Source of the DNA: CAISIP01 sp031396205
GTDB lineage: Bacteria > Pseudomonadota > Gammaproteobacteria > Burkholderiales > Burkholderiaceae_C
Direction: 5' to 3'
NCBI GenBank assembly: GCA_031396205.1
Contig: JANNKH010000106.1
Location: 62,001-126,000 of the forward strand
DNA length: 64,000 nt
The number at the start of each line of letters is the position of its first letter. The stretch's first letter is position 1. The notes under the pieces were generated by a model, which did no database searches, had not been told where the DNA came from, and worked only from the letters and a program-made list of their open reading frames with translations. Positions 42,318 to 51,368 of the stretch are shown piece after piece. The position numbers were made by a program, and so were the translations under genes.

Positions 42318-42758
42318 ATGAACCGTATTGTTGAACTAGTGGTTGGCCTTTTGTTTGGGCTCGGCCTGATCCTGTCGGGCATGACCGATCCGGGCAAGGT
42401 GATCGGCTTTCTGGACTTGTTCGGCACCTGGGACCCCTCACTGGGCCTGGTGATGGGTGGTGCCATCGGCGTGGGCGTATTGGCGTTCGTGCTGGCTCGC
42501 CAGCGCACGACCACATTCCTGGGCGGTGCGCTGCACCTGCCCAAACCCGGCCAGATCGACCGGCCCCTGGTGCTCGGCTCGCTGGCATTCGGTGTCGGCT
42601 GGGGTCTGGCAGGCTTTTGTCCCGGCCCGGCGCTGGTGTCGTTGGGTGCCGGTCAACCCAAGGCGGCCGTGTTCGTGGTCGCGATGCTGGCCGGCATGCT
42701 GGCTTTCGATTGGGCCACCCGGGCCGCGCCGGAACTGCAGACCGAGGGTGTGCGCTAA
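42318..42758 (+). CDS. YeeE/YedE sulfur-transport membrane protein (second half)
   Basis: 146 residues, four helices, with the partner motif GFGCGPG-like GFCPGPALVSLGAG and the opening LFGLGLILSGMTDPGKVIGFLD that is standard for the second YeeE module. The ATG at 42318 follows GGAG by nine bases. Together with the preceding gene it makes the equivalent of a full YeeE protein; such pairs commonly sit beside SqrR/BigR-type regulators and sulfide oxidation genes. Confidence 0.9.
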   Translation: MNRIVELVVGLLFGLGLILSGMTDPGKVIGFLDLFGTWDPSLGLVMGGAIGVGVLAFVLARQRTTTFLGGALHLPKPGQIDRPLVLGSLAFGVGWGLAGFCPGPALVSLGAGQPKAAVFVVAMLAGMLAFDWATRAAPELQTEGVR

Positions 42759-42759
42759 C

Positions 42760-44484
42760 GTGCTTCTGCCGGCCTGGTTGCGCGATTACCAGGCCACTTG
42801 GCTGGCGGGCGATCTGACGGCCGGCTTGATCGTCACGGTCATGCTGATCCCGCAAAGCCTGGCCTACGCCATGCTCGCGGGGCTACCGCCGCAAGTCGGC
42901 CTGTATGCCTGCATCCTGCCGCTGGTGGCGTATGCGTTGCTGGGCTCGAGCATGACGCTGGCGGTGGGGCCGGTGGCCGTGGCCTCGCTGATGACGGCCA
43001 GTGCGCTGCAGCCGCTGGCGCTGGCGGGCAGCCCTGAATATGCCGCGCTGGCGGTACAACTGGCGCTGATCTCGGGTGCCATGCTGCTGGCGTTTGGCGC
43101 CCTGCGTCTGGGCTTTCTGGCGTATTTCCTGAGCCATCCGGTAATCAGTGGCTTTATCACCGGCTCGGCTGTGCTGATCGCGGTCGGTCAGCTGCAATAC
43201 ATCCTGGGCGTGCGGATCGCCGGCGCCGGCGTGGTGGAAAAACTGTTCGGCTTGGTGACGTCGTTGCAGCACAGCAACCTGCCGACCGTGCTCACCGGAG
43301 TCGCGACCCTTGCCTTTTTGTTGTTCGCACGCCGTGCGATGGCTCCTGCGCTGATGCGTTGGGGACTCTCCGCCCCGATGGCCGATGTACTGGCCAAGCT
43401 GGCACCAATGGTCGCCGTGCTGCTGTCCACGGCAGCCGTTGCACTATGGCGGCTCGACCAATCGGCGGCAATCGCGATCGTGGGCGCGGTGCCGCTTGGT
43501 TTGCCGACACTGGCATGGGTACTGCCCGACGTGCATACGCTGGGACTGCTATGGCTGCCGGCGCTATTGATCGCGCTGGTCGGATTTGTCGAAAGCGTGT
43601 CGGTGGCGCAGTCACTGGCGCTCAAGCGCCAGCAACGCATCGTGCCGAATCGTGAATTGCTGGGCCTGGGCGCGGCCAATGTGGCCAGCGCCTTGTCAGG
43701 CGGATACCCGGTTACCGGCGGCTTTGCGCGCTCGGTTGTCAATTTCGCGGCCGGCGCGCACACGCCGCTGGCCGGAGTCGTCTCGGCCGCACTGATGGCG
43801 CTGGTCATCGCGGCGCTCACCGGCCTGTTCTTTTACCTGCCACATGCCGTGCTGGCCGCGACGATCATCGTGGCGGTGACCGGGCTGGTGGATCTGGGCA
43901 CGCTGCGGCGCGCCTGGCGCTACGACCGCGCCGACGCGCTGTCGCTGGTCGGCACCGCGCTGGGCGTCGTCCTGCTGGGCGTCGAGGGCGGCATTCTGGC
44001 CGGTGTGGCGCTGTCGCTGGGCGCACTGGTGTGGCGCAGCAGTCGACCGCACATGGCGGTGGTGGGGCGCGTGCCAGGCACCGAGCATTTCCGCAACACG
44101 CTGCGCCACAAGGTCGAGACGGTGCCCGGCTTGCTGGCCTTGCGCGTTGACGAGAGCCTGTTTTTTGCCAATGCCATTGTGGTGGAGGACCGCATCGGGC
44201 AACAGTTAGCGCTCGATCCCGATGTGCGCCAGGTGCTGCTGATCTGCTCGGCAGTGAACCAGATCGACGCCACCGCGCTGGACATGTTGACCGAGCTTGA
44301 GCGAAGCCTTGCCGCGCGGGGCGTCGCTTTCCTGCTGGCCGAGGTCAAGGGCCCGGTGATGGACCGACTGCGCAATACGGATCTGGGGCGCAGGCTCGAC
44401 GGCAAGGTGTTCCTGAGCGTGCACGAGGCCTTCGCGTTCGCGAGCGCTGCGCCAGCGGCGAACGTTTTGCCCGACGCGGCTTGA
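42760..44484 (+). CDS. SulP family anion transporter with STAS domain
   Basis: 574 residues starting at a GTG two bases after the YeeE stop. The SulP core opens WLRDYQATWLAGDLTAGLIV and contains QSLAYAMLAGLPPQVGLYA; the C-terminal STAS domain (about 445-560) has the NQIDATALDML strand-helix. Position as the last gene of the ArsR operon suggests sulfate or sulfite export or import. It is the second SulP gene in the window and differs clearly from that at 18.9-20.6 kb. Confidence 0.92.
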   Translation: MLLPAWLRDYQATWLAGDLTAGLIVTVMLIPQSLAYAMLAGLPPQVGLYACILPLVAYALLGSSMTLAVGPVAVASLMTASALQPLALAGSPEYAALAVQLALISGAMLLAFGALRLGFLAYFLSHPVISGFITGSAVLIAVGQLQYILGVRIAGAGVVEKLFGLVTSLQHSNLPTVLTGVATLAFLLFARRAMAPALMRWGLSAPMADVLAKLAPMVAVLLSTAAVALWRLDQSAAIAIVGAVPLGLPTLAWVLPDVHTLGLLWLPALLIALVGFVESVSVAQSLALKRQQRIVPNRELLGLGAANVASALSGGYPVTGGFARSVVNFAAGAHTPLAGVVSAALMALVIAALTGLFFYLPHAVLAATIIVAVTGLVDLGTLRRAWRYDRADALSLVGTALGVVLLGVEGGILAGVALSLGALVWRSSRPHMAVVGRVPGTEHFRNTLRHKVETVPGLLALRVDESLFFANAIVVEDRIGQQLALDPDVRQVLLICSAVNQIDATALDMLTELERSLAARGVAFLLAEVKGPVMDRLRNTDLGRRLDGKVFLSVHEAFAFASAAPAANVLPDAA

Positions 44485-44639
44485 CACGGCAGCCGAATGG
44501 TTTATTTGCGCGGTGCTGCCCCGACAAGCAACCTTTTGGCGCTGCGCTACGAAGATGGCGCTGGGCCATGGGCGCTGGCCGAAGCAAATGGCGTGATGCG
44601 CAGGGCCGGATTGCGGGCCGCGACAACGCCAACGGCGGG

Positions 44640-44933
44640 ATGGGAATAGCGCAGCAATGGGAGCTGTTGTGTCCGTCCGGCGGAAAACGGGCGCCCAAGG
44701 CGAAATCCCCCGCCGCGGCTGGCGCCTCCGCCGTGCTGCCGGCCGGGCAACCCAAGGCCCCATACGCGGCGGGCCAGGTCGTGATGGCGAAATACGGCAG
44801 CCAGTGGATCCGTGCCAAGGTCAACCGCGTGCGCCAGGTCAATGGGCGCAACGGTCCCGAGCGGGTTTATGACGTGAGCCTGGACAAAGGCCAGCGCGGG
44901 CTGTTGCCGGCAAACATGCTGCGGATGCCCTGA
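44640..44933 (+). CDS. Hypothetical protein with Tudor/SH3-like tail
   Basis: 97 residues. The N-terminal half is Ala/Pro/Lys-rich; the C-terminal half (AGQVVMAKYGSQWIRAKVNRV then PERVYDVSLDKGQRGLLP) reads like a small five-stranded Tudor- or SH3-type barrel. No family assigned. The start is uncertain, since the frame is open further left to 44481. Stands between the SulP and VOC genes. Confidence 0.5.
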   Translation: MGIAQQWELLCPSGGKRAPKAKSPAAAGASAVLPAGQPKAPYAAGQVVMAKYGSQWIRAKVNRVRQVNGRNGPERVYDVSLDKGQRGLLPANMLRMP

Positions 44934-45139
44934 CCAGCGGTTTGCGCAACGACACCTTGACGCGGGCAGTCCCCATTTTGCGACCCCCGAGCCTGCTGGC
45001 GCCCACAACGCTTGGCGCATACGGGTGCGGCATGGACGGTCATGCAATTCGGTCAGCGAGGTCGCCCCTGCGGGAGCGGCCATCGGATACCATTCCCGCG
45101 ATGCCATTCGCCCGCGAGCGGGCTCTGACGGAGAAATTC

Positions 45140-45520
45140 ATGTTCAGCCATGTGATGCTCGGTGTCAATGACCTCGAGGTTTCGAAGAAGTTCTACGATG
45201 CCCTGCTTGGCACGCTCGGCATAGGTCCGGGTGTGGCCAACAAGAAGCGGTATTTTTATCGGAGTCCTACGGGGACGTTTGCCATCACCACGCCCATCGA
45301 TGGCCACAGCGCGACGCACGGCAACGGCAGCACGATTGGGTTTACGGTGCAGTCCCGCGAGCAAGGCGATGCATTCCATGCCGCGGGCATCGCCTTTGGC
45401 GGCACGACCTGCGAGGATCCTCCGGGCTTTCGCGAAGGCGCGGCGGGCCCGATCTACCTGGCGTATCTGCGCGATCCCGACGGCAACAAGCTCTGCGCGC
45501 TGCATCGACCCGCGAAATAA
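45140..45520 (+). CDS. VOC (glyoxalase/dioxygenase-fold) family protein
   Basis: 126 residues in the two-repeat VOC fold: MFSHVMLGVNDLEVSKKFYDAL with the N-terminal metal-ligand His, and LAYLRDPDGNKLCALHRP closing the second repeat. The product of this subgroup is often annotated as lactoylglutathione lyase-like but the function is not settled. A CGGAG is found about seven bases before the chosen ATG. Confidence 0.85.
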   Translation: MFSHVMLGVNDLEVSKKFYDALLGTLGIGPGVANKKRYFYRSPTGTFAITTPIDGHSATHGNGSTIGFTVQSREQGDAFHAAGIAFGGTTCEDPPGFREGAAGPIYLAYLRDPDGNKLCALHRPAK

Positions 45521-45659
45521 GGCGTTACAACGGTTGCTGGGCCCGTCGACCCCCCGCCCCGCGGCGAGCCGCGACCTGGGTGGGCAGCCGAAAGGCCTGA
45601 TCCATGGCGCAGCGCACTTTTGAATTCCGGCGTACGGCTGCTGCCGTCGCCCGTCAAAC

Positions 45660-47651
45660 TTACACTAGCAGCGCGTTGACCCGCTTCACATACGCCGCCG
45701 GATCGTCCGGCATGCCGCCTTCGGCCAGCAACGCCTGGTCGAACAGGATGTGGGCCAGGTCATTGAAGTGCACCGAGCCCTCGAGCTTCTTGACCAGCGC
45801 ATGCTCGGCGTTGACTTCGAGCACCGGCTTGACCTCGGGCGCACTCTGGCCGGCCTGCTTGAGCATGCGGGCGAGCTGGGTGCTCATGCCATGGTCTTGC
45901 ACCACCAGGCAGGCCGGGCTGTCGACCAGGCGCGTAGTGACGCGCACGTCTTCGGCCTTGTCCTTGAGCGCTTCCTTGAGCTTGGCCAACAGCGGCTTGA
46001 AGGCTTCGGCGGCTTCCTCGGCGGCCTTTTTCTCGGTCTCGTCCTGCAGCTTGCCCAGGTCGACCGCTCCTTTGGCGACGCTTTGCAGCGGTGTGCCATC
46101 GAATTCGGTGACGTAATTCAGCGCCCACTCGTCGACCCGGTCGGTCATCAGCAGCACTTCGATGCCTTTTTTCTTGAACACCTCGAGCTGCGGGCTGTTC
46201 CTGGCGGCAGCTGGTGAGTCGGCCGTGATGTAGTAGATCGCCTCCTGGCCGTCCTTCATGCGCGCCTTGTAGTCGGCAAAACCCACACTGACACTGTCGG
46301 TGGTCGAGGAGGCAAAGCGCAGCAGCTTGGCCAGCCGGTCCTTGTTGGCGAAGTCCTCTCCGAGGCCTTCCTTGAGCACGGCGCCGAAGGCGTCATAGAA
46401 CGTCGTATATTTGCCGCTGATAGCAGCGGCGGCGGCCTTGTCCTGCTCGCTGACCACGTCGGTCACGTCGTCCGCACCCTCGGCGGGCTTGGCCTCGAGC
46501 GGCTTGTCGTTGCGGGCCAGATCCTCCAGCATGCTGAGCACGCGCTTGGTGCAACCCTCGCGGATCGCCTTGACGTCGCGGCTTTCCTGCAGCAGTTCAC
46601 GGCTGACGTTGAGTGGCAGGTCCGACGAGTCGACCACACCCTTGACGAAGCGCAGGTAAGTGGGCAGCAGCGCCTCGGCGTCGTCCATGATGAACACCCG
46701 TTTGACGTACAGCTTGAGTCCGCCCTTCTTGTCGCGGTTCCACAGATCGAACGGCGCCTTGGACGGTATGTACAGCAACTGCGTGTATTCGGTGCTGCCC
46801 TCGACCCGGTTGTGGGTATGGGCCAGAGGGGCCTCGAAGTCGTGGCTGATCTGCTTGTAGAAGTCGTTGTACTGTTCGGGCGTGATGTCCTTCTTGGGGC
46901 GCGACCAGATCGCGTTGGCCTTGTTGACGGTTTCCCATTCGTCGGTGACGACCATCTCGCCGCCCTTGGTGGCGCCGGACGCGTCGCCCTCGATCCTCTC
47001 TCCTTCCTTCCACTCCTCCTTCTGCATCAGGATCGGCAGGCTGATGTGGTCGGAATACTTATTGATGATGCCCTTGACCTTCCAGCTGCCGGTGAAGTCC
47101 TCGGCATCTTCGCGCAGATGCAGCGTGACGCTGGTTCCGCGCTGGGCGCGTTCGATGGTCTCGACCTGGAAGTCGCCGGCACCGCCGCTGACCCAGCGCA
47201 CGCCCTGCTTGGCGTCCAACCCGGCACTGCGGGTCTCGACGGTGATCATGTCGGCCACGATGAAGCCGGAATAAAAGCCGACGCCAAACTGGCCGATCAG
47301 CTGCGAGTCGGCCTTCTGGTCGCCAGTGAGTTTGGCGACGAAATCCTTGGTGCCGCTCTTGGCAATGGTGCCCAGGTTGTCGATGGCTTCGTGCTCGCTC
47401 ATGCCGATGCCGTTGTCGGTGATCGTCAGCGTGCGGGCCTTCTTGTCGAGCGTCACCCGCACTTCCAGGGTGGGTGTGTCTTCAAACAGGGCCGGGTCGT
47501 TGATAGCCTCGAATCGCAGTTTGTCACAGGCGTCCGACGCATTGGAGATCAGCTCGCGCAGGAAGATTTCCTTGTTGGAGTACAGCGAATGGGTGACCAG
47601 ATGCAGCAGTTGCGCGACTTCGGCCTGGAAGGAAAGGGTTTGTTTGTTCAT
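45660..47651 (-). CDS. htpG: Molecular chaperone HtpG (Hsp90)
   Basis: 663 residues. The GHKL ATPase motifs are clear: ELISNASDACDKLRFEAI, TDNGIGM and IGQFGVGFYSGFIVAD. The middle domain has the catalytic Arg region (LPLNVSRELLQESRDVKAI) and the C-terminal dimerisation domain ends at an uncharged tail without MEEVD. Cytosolic ATP-dependent chaperone. Slightly longer than the usual 620-650 residues because of charged inserts near residues 395-410. Confidence 0.97.
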   Translation of the reverse strand: MNKQTLSFQAEVAQLLHLVTHSLYSNKEIFLRELISNASDACDKLRFEAINDPALFEDTPTLEVRVTLDKKARTLTITDNGIGMSEHEAIDNLGTIAKSGTKDFVAKLTGDQKADSQLIGQFGVGFYSGFIVADMITVETRSAGLDAKQGVRWVSGGAGDFQVETIERAQRGTSVTLHLREDAEDFTGSWKVKGIINKYSDHISLPILMQKEEWKEGERIEGDASGATKGGEMVVTDEWETVNKANAIWSRPKKDITPEQYNDFYKQISHDFEAPLAHTHNRVEGSTEYTQLLYIPSKAPFDLWNRDKKGGLKLYVKRVFIMDDAEALLPTYLRFVKGVVDSSDLPLNVSRELLQESRDVKAIREGCTKRVLSMLEDLARNDKPLEAKPAEGADDVTDVVSEQDKAAAAAISGKYTTFYDAFGAVLKEGLGEDFANKDRLAKLLRFASSTTDSVSVGFADYKARMKDGQEAIYYITADSPAAARNSPQLEVFKKKGIEVLLMTDRVDEWALNYVTEFDGTPLQSVAKGAVDLGKLQDETEKKAAEEAAEAFKPLLAKLKEALKDKAEDVRVTTRLVDSPACLVVQDHGMSTQLARMLKQAGQSAPEVKPVLEVNAEHALVKKLEGSVHFNDLAHILFDQALLAEGGMPDDPAAYVKRVNALLV

Positions 47652-47759
47652 GGAAATCGGTCGTCAGTGTCAAAAACGGTCAAGAACGGGCGCCGTCACC
47701 CCATCGGGGTTGGCCGACGCGCTGAGGGCAACCCGCAATTATGGGCGATTGCCCAGGGT

Positions 47760-49040
47760 TCAAGACCCTGGCGGCGCTGTCTCGATCAGCCACGCCGTGA
47801 TGCGTTCGGCCAGGGCCGGATCGCTAAGCAGTTGCATGTGGTTGGTCCGAAAGGCGACCGCCTGGGATCGATTGTCGAACGCCAGGCTTCGCGCCGGGTC
47901 GTCGTGTTGCCCCAGGGCGCTGCGCAATGGCACCAGCCCGTCACCTAGCAGTCGCTCGGCCAATGCGCTGCGCCGGCCCGATACCGCTGCCGCGACGGCC
48001 AGGCATGCGACACCGGCAGGTAGCGGCACATGCTGGTGCACCAATCCTCGGCGCCGCAGACGGTCATGGCCCGCCCAGTCGCCTTCGGTCAGGTAGGCAT
48101 GGCGCAGATCGGTAATGCCGCTGCTGCGCAGGCCGGTCAGCCGGGCAAAGGGCGCCGAGTAGGGTGTGGCGCCCAGCAATTGGTCGATCCAGCTGCCAGC
48201 CCGTTCCAGCGGGGCGCCATGGTGGGGCGTACCCAAAAACACGATGCGCTTGAGCCGGTCGGTCCAGCGCTGTCCCGCGCTTTGGGCCTGGTGGACGGCG
48301 CTGCGGGTCACCAGCCCGCCCATGCTGTGTGCGACGACCACCAATTCCTGGACCGGTTCCGGCCACGCGGCGATCAACCGTTCCAGCAGAGTCGACAGTT
48401 CCTGGCCGTTTTCCGACACATGCAGCCCGGTGTTGTAGCGCAAGTAGACCGGCGTAAAGCCCTGGGCCTGCGCTATTGCCTCGCCATAGTCCAGGCCCTT
48501 GTGCAGGGAACCGTCGGCCGCTGTGCGCCAGTTCTGCCATTGCAGGTCGTTCATGCACAGGCCGTGCACCAGAAGCAGGATTTTTCCGGTGACCGGCGAC
48601 GCAGGTGCCGGAGCGTCCGGATCGAGCGGCAGGCGGTTGTGGCGCAGCGTCATCGGCAGCGCCAGCGGGTTGCTGTCGGCCCGTAGCCGGTCGCCCATCA
48701 CGCCATTGAGCGCCGCCACCACGGCCATGCGCTGGTCTGACTCCGTCGGTGCCGCGTCCATGGCGCCCAGGAGCGGTTCGAGCCGCCGCAGAGCCATGTC
48801 GATGCCACCGCCAACCGCCCGGGTGACGCCCGCCACGCACCGGTAGACGAGTGCGGTCAGTCCGCGCGTCTGGTCCGGTTGTGTGCCTTTGGGAGCGCCC
48901 ATCGTGCGCCACACCGCCTGGTGCACGCCCTCGGCGATTCGCGTCGTTCCCAGGGTTGCCTGGGTTGCCAGCCGTGCGACGGCGCGTACGTCGGACGGGC
49001 TTATGTGACGTGGATTTTTCGTGGGCAGGTTTCGGGGCAT
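47760..49040 (-). CDS. Alpha/beta hydrolase (lipase/PGAP1-like)
   Basis: 426 residues. After a 135-residue helical N-terminal region comes the hydrolase core: oxyanion loop LLVHGLCMND, nucleophile elbow VVAHSMGGLVTRS, an acid in LLGDGLVPLRSA and the His in RTNHMQLL. LGTPHHGAPLERAG is typical of PGAP1- and triacylglycerol-lipase-like enzymes. No signal peptide, so probably intracellular or membrane-associated; it may act on polyhydroxyalkanoate or lipid esters, which is a guess. Confidence 0.85.
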   Translation of the reverse strand: MPRNLPTKNPRHISPSDVRAVARLATQATLGTTRIAEGVHQAVWRTMGAPKGTQPDQTRGLTALVYRCVAGVTRAVGGGIDMALRRLEPLLGAMDAAPTESDQRMAVVAALNGVMGDRLRADSNPLALPMTLRHNRLPLDPDAPAPASPVTGKILLLVHGLCMNDLQWQNWRTAADGSLHKGLDYGEAIAQAQGFTPVYLRYNTGLHVSENGQELSTLLERLIAAWPEPVQELVVVAHSMGGLVTRSAVHQAQSAGQRWTDRLKRIVFLGTPHHGAPLERAGSWIDQLLGATPYSAPFARLTGLRSSGITDLRHAYLTEGDWAGHDRLRRRGLVHQHVPLPAGVACLAVAAAVSGRRSALAERLLGDGLVPLRSALGQHDDPARSLAFDNRSQAVAFRTNHMQLLSDPALAERITAWLIETAPPGS

Positions 49041-49205
49041 GGTGTGGGGCGTGTCTAGGCAAGGCGGCTGCAGGCCGGATTGCCGCCGGACGACGCCGGA
49101 CGATTGAGCGCCCGTAGGCGCGCTGCTCCGGCAACGCGATTTACCGGCAAATGGGCCGGGCTGGAAGAGTCATCAGCGCCACCAGCCCGCAGGACCCGGC
49201 ATGCC

Positions 49206-50075
49206 TTACCGAGAAATGGCCCGCACCAAAGGTACTCTACGCAGGCGTTGGGTCGCCAAGCCCAGCAGACCAAGACCCAGCAGGGCCAGGGAACCTGGCT
49301 CGGGAACGCCATTGGGGCCTGGCTGGAAGTCGGCACGAAGGCCCATGACGCCATTGATTTCATTGTCACCGTCAGAGATCAGGGCTCCGGGCCCGCCCCA
49401 GGTGATCGAGGCAAACCGGAAGGTAGCGCTGGTGCCAGTGCCGACCGCATAGACAAAACCATCCCATAGAACCGTCGTATCACTGTAAATGCCCTCCAGC
49501 CAGACGCGTTCGGTCACTGCCTGGGTCCAGTTGATCATGTCATTGGAGAGGTATATGGAGGACTCGATCGCTTCCTGCGGCAGTGGGCCGTGATCGACGG
49601 TGTTGAATATGGCTGCCTTGGTGGCCTGGAAGCCAAGGTCCCACACGGAATTTCCGACTGTGTTGTCGGTCTGGATCCAATGCGCGTCGATACCATTACC
49701 ACCGAAGGCCGCGCCTGCGAAGCCGAAATTGTAGGAGTACGTGCCATCATTGCCATCGCTGGCATTGGGCTGGTCGAAGGACGTTCCGTAAGAACCAGCG
49801 CCTGGGTTGGCAACGACGTCAACGCCGTTGAACCTTCTCATCTGGGCTGCGGAAAAGCCCGCGGAGCTGAAATTGCCGTCGTCCAGCAATTGGTTGTCGA
49901 CCACCAACTGGCGATTGGCCAGCGTATTGCTGCCGTAGTAAAGAGTCGCGAAGGTGCCGACGTTTGCGCCTTGCCAGGATCGTGCGTCATTAGGGTCCGT
50001 CACCAGACCGGCGTGAGCGGCTTGGGAGGTCAATAGAGCGACGCCGAGGAAAACCGTGGCTGTTTGCTTGATCAT
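49206..50075 (-). CDS. PEP-CTERM sorting-domain protein
   Basis: 289 residues: signal peptide (1-21, ending QAAHA), an Asn/Asp/Gly-rich beta-sandwich-like body, and the C-terminal signal VPEPGSLALLGLGLLGLATQ followed by basic residues. It should be exported and cleaved by an exosortase. The start is set by the signal peptide and by AAGGGG seven bases upstream. A sigma-54-type promoter lies 56 bases upstream, matching the known RpoN/PrsR control of PEP-CTERM genes. Confidence 0.9.
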   Translation of the reverse strand: MIKQTATVFLGVALLTSQAAHAGLVTDPNDARSWQGANVGTFATLYYGSNTLANRQLVVDNQLLDDGNFSSAGFSAAQMRRFNGVDVVANPGAGSYGTSFDQPNASDGNDGTYSYNFGFAGAAFGGNGIDAHWIQTDNTVGNSVWDLGFQATKAAIFNTVDHGPLPQEAIESSIYLSNDMINWTQAVTERVWLEGIYSDTTVLWDGFVYAVGTGTSATFRFASITWGGPGALISDGDNEINGVMGLRADFQPGPNGVPEPGSLALLGLGLLGLATQRLRRVPLVRAISR

Positions 50076-50444
50076 GGGAGCCCCTTGTGTCAACAACCGG
50101 TCGGATGGACGGATGCGCACCGGAAACCGAAGCATTTCGCGTGCCAAGGGGCATTCTTCAATATATTCAATGGGGTGTGCATTGGCCTGCGGTTCAGCTG
50201 TCAAGAACGTCGACACGCGCGGAGCCTATTGCATGGGTTTTTGCTGGATCCAACCTGGAAATTGACGGACACAGACCAGGGATGACGCAATCTTGATGCA
50301 ACCCGACACGCCATTGTGAACCGGTTTGTTCGTCCGACCCCGTCGCTCCAGCGTTCCAGGTTTGTCGTATGCCAAACGCGGCTGCGCATCGGCCAATGTC
50401 CACGGACGCCCGGCCGTCCATGGCTGGGCGTCCGGGTTCGATGA
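50076..50444. other. Intergenic region upstream of the PEP-CTERM gene
   Basis: 369 bases between the PEP-CTERM gene and the downstream end of the pseudouridine synthase gene, both leftward. It contains the sigma-54-type promoter at 50131-50147 and an AT-rich patch at 50159-50170. No convincing gene; the short frames here have no family features. No upstream enhancer-site repeat was identified with confidence. Confidence 0.5.
50131..50147 (-). promoter_or_regulatory. Sigma-54 (-24/-12) promoter of the PEP-CTERM gene
   Basis: Read on the minus strand: TTGGCACGCGAAATGCT. This matches the sigma-54 consensus TTGGCACG-N4-TTGCW at every fixed base except one (A for the first T of TTGC), with exact GG to GC spacing. 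The expected transcript start is near 50120, giving a leader of about 45 bases before the ATG at 50075. Confidence 0.75.
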
Positions 50445-51368
50445 TTAAAACCGTTCGTGCGGCGCCAGGTACCGCCACTGCCCCAGCGGCAGGTTGCCCA
50501 GCATCACCTTGCCGATGCGCACGCGCTTGAGGCCGACCACCTTCAGACCCACCAGCTCGCACATGCGCCGGATCTGGCGCTTTTTGCCTTCGGTCAGGAC
50601 CACGCGCAGTTGCTCCGGGTTCTGCCAGCTGATGCGCGCCGGTTTGAGCGCCTGGCCATCGAGTTCCAGGCCATGGCGCAGGCGTGCCAGTTGCTCGGGC
50701 GGAAAAACTGCCTGCACATCGCTGCTGACCGGGTCATGTGCATGAATCTCGCCAAGCTCCCTGGCGGCGTGGGTCGCGCCGGGCGCACCGAAGTTGTAGG
50801 TAACCCGCACCAGGTATTCCTTCTCCATCATCGCATCTTCGCCGATCAACTGGCGCGCGACGCGGCCGTCCTGGGTCAGTACCAGCAGACCGATCGAATC
50901 GATGTCGAGCCGGCCTGCCGGCACCAGGCTTTGCAGCTGTCTGGGATGGAAAAAGAAGCGGGCGTTGTCGTCAACCCAGCGGTTTTGCGGTTGAATCAAG
51001 GTGATGGCCGGCAGGTGGCCGTCTTCCGCCTGCCCACTGACGATGCCCATGGGTTTGTTGAGCAGGATCGTCACCTGGTTGGCCTGCTGACCCTGTGCCT
51101 GCTTGCTGATCTCGATCCGGTCGGAGGGCATAACCTGCATGCCCATCGCCGCCGGCGCGCCGTTGACCTTGACCCAACCGCGCGCGATCAAGTCGTCGGC
51201 CTCGCGTCGCGAGGCCATGCCCAGTTCGGCCATGCGTTTGTTGAGCCGGCTGGTCCCGATGCCAGTAGCCTGCGCGCTGCCCGATGGGCCGGACGCGGCG
51301 GTTCGACCCGCAGTGGCCGCCGGCCTGGGTGCGCGTTGTACTGGTTTGCGGGATTCGGAATCGTTCAT
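50445..51368 (-). CDS. Pseudouridine synthase, RsuA/RluF-like
   Basis: 307 residues: a disordered Pro/Ala/Ser N-terminus (1-38), an S4 RNA-binding domain (about 41-88, RLNKRMAELGMASRREAD) and the catalytic domain with Asp155 in PAGRLDIDSIGLLVLT. The C-terminal block TEGKKRQIRRMCELVGLKV is typical of RluF/RluB. It converts specific uridines of 23S rRNA (or tRNA) to pseudouridine. Its ATG overlaps the stop of the Crp/Fnr gene by four bases. Confidence 0.88.
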   Translation of the reverse strand: MNDSESRKPVQRAPRPAATAGRTAASGPSGSAQATGIGTSRLNKRMAELGMASRREADDLIARGWVKVNGAPAAMGMQVMPSDRIEISKQAQGQQANQVTILLNKPMGIVSGQAEDGHLPAITLIQPQNRWVDDNARFFFHPRQLQSLVPAGRLDIDSIGLLVLTQDGRVARQLIGEDAMMEKEYLVRVTYNFGAPGATHAARELGEIHAHDPVSSDVQAVFPPEQLARLRHGLELDGQALKPARISWQNPEQLRVVLTEGKKRQIRRMCELVGLKVVGLKRVRIGKVMLGNLPLGQWRYLAPHERF

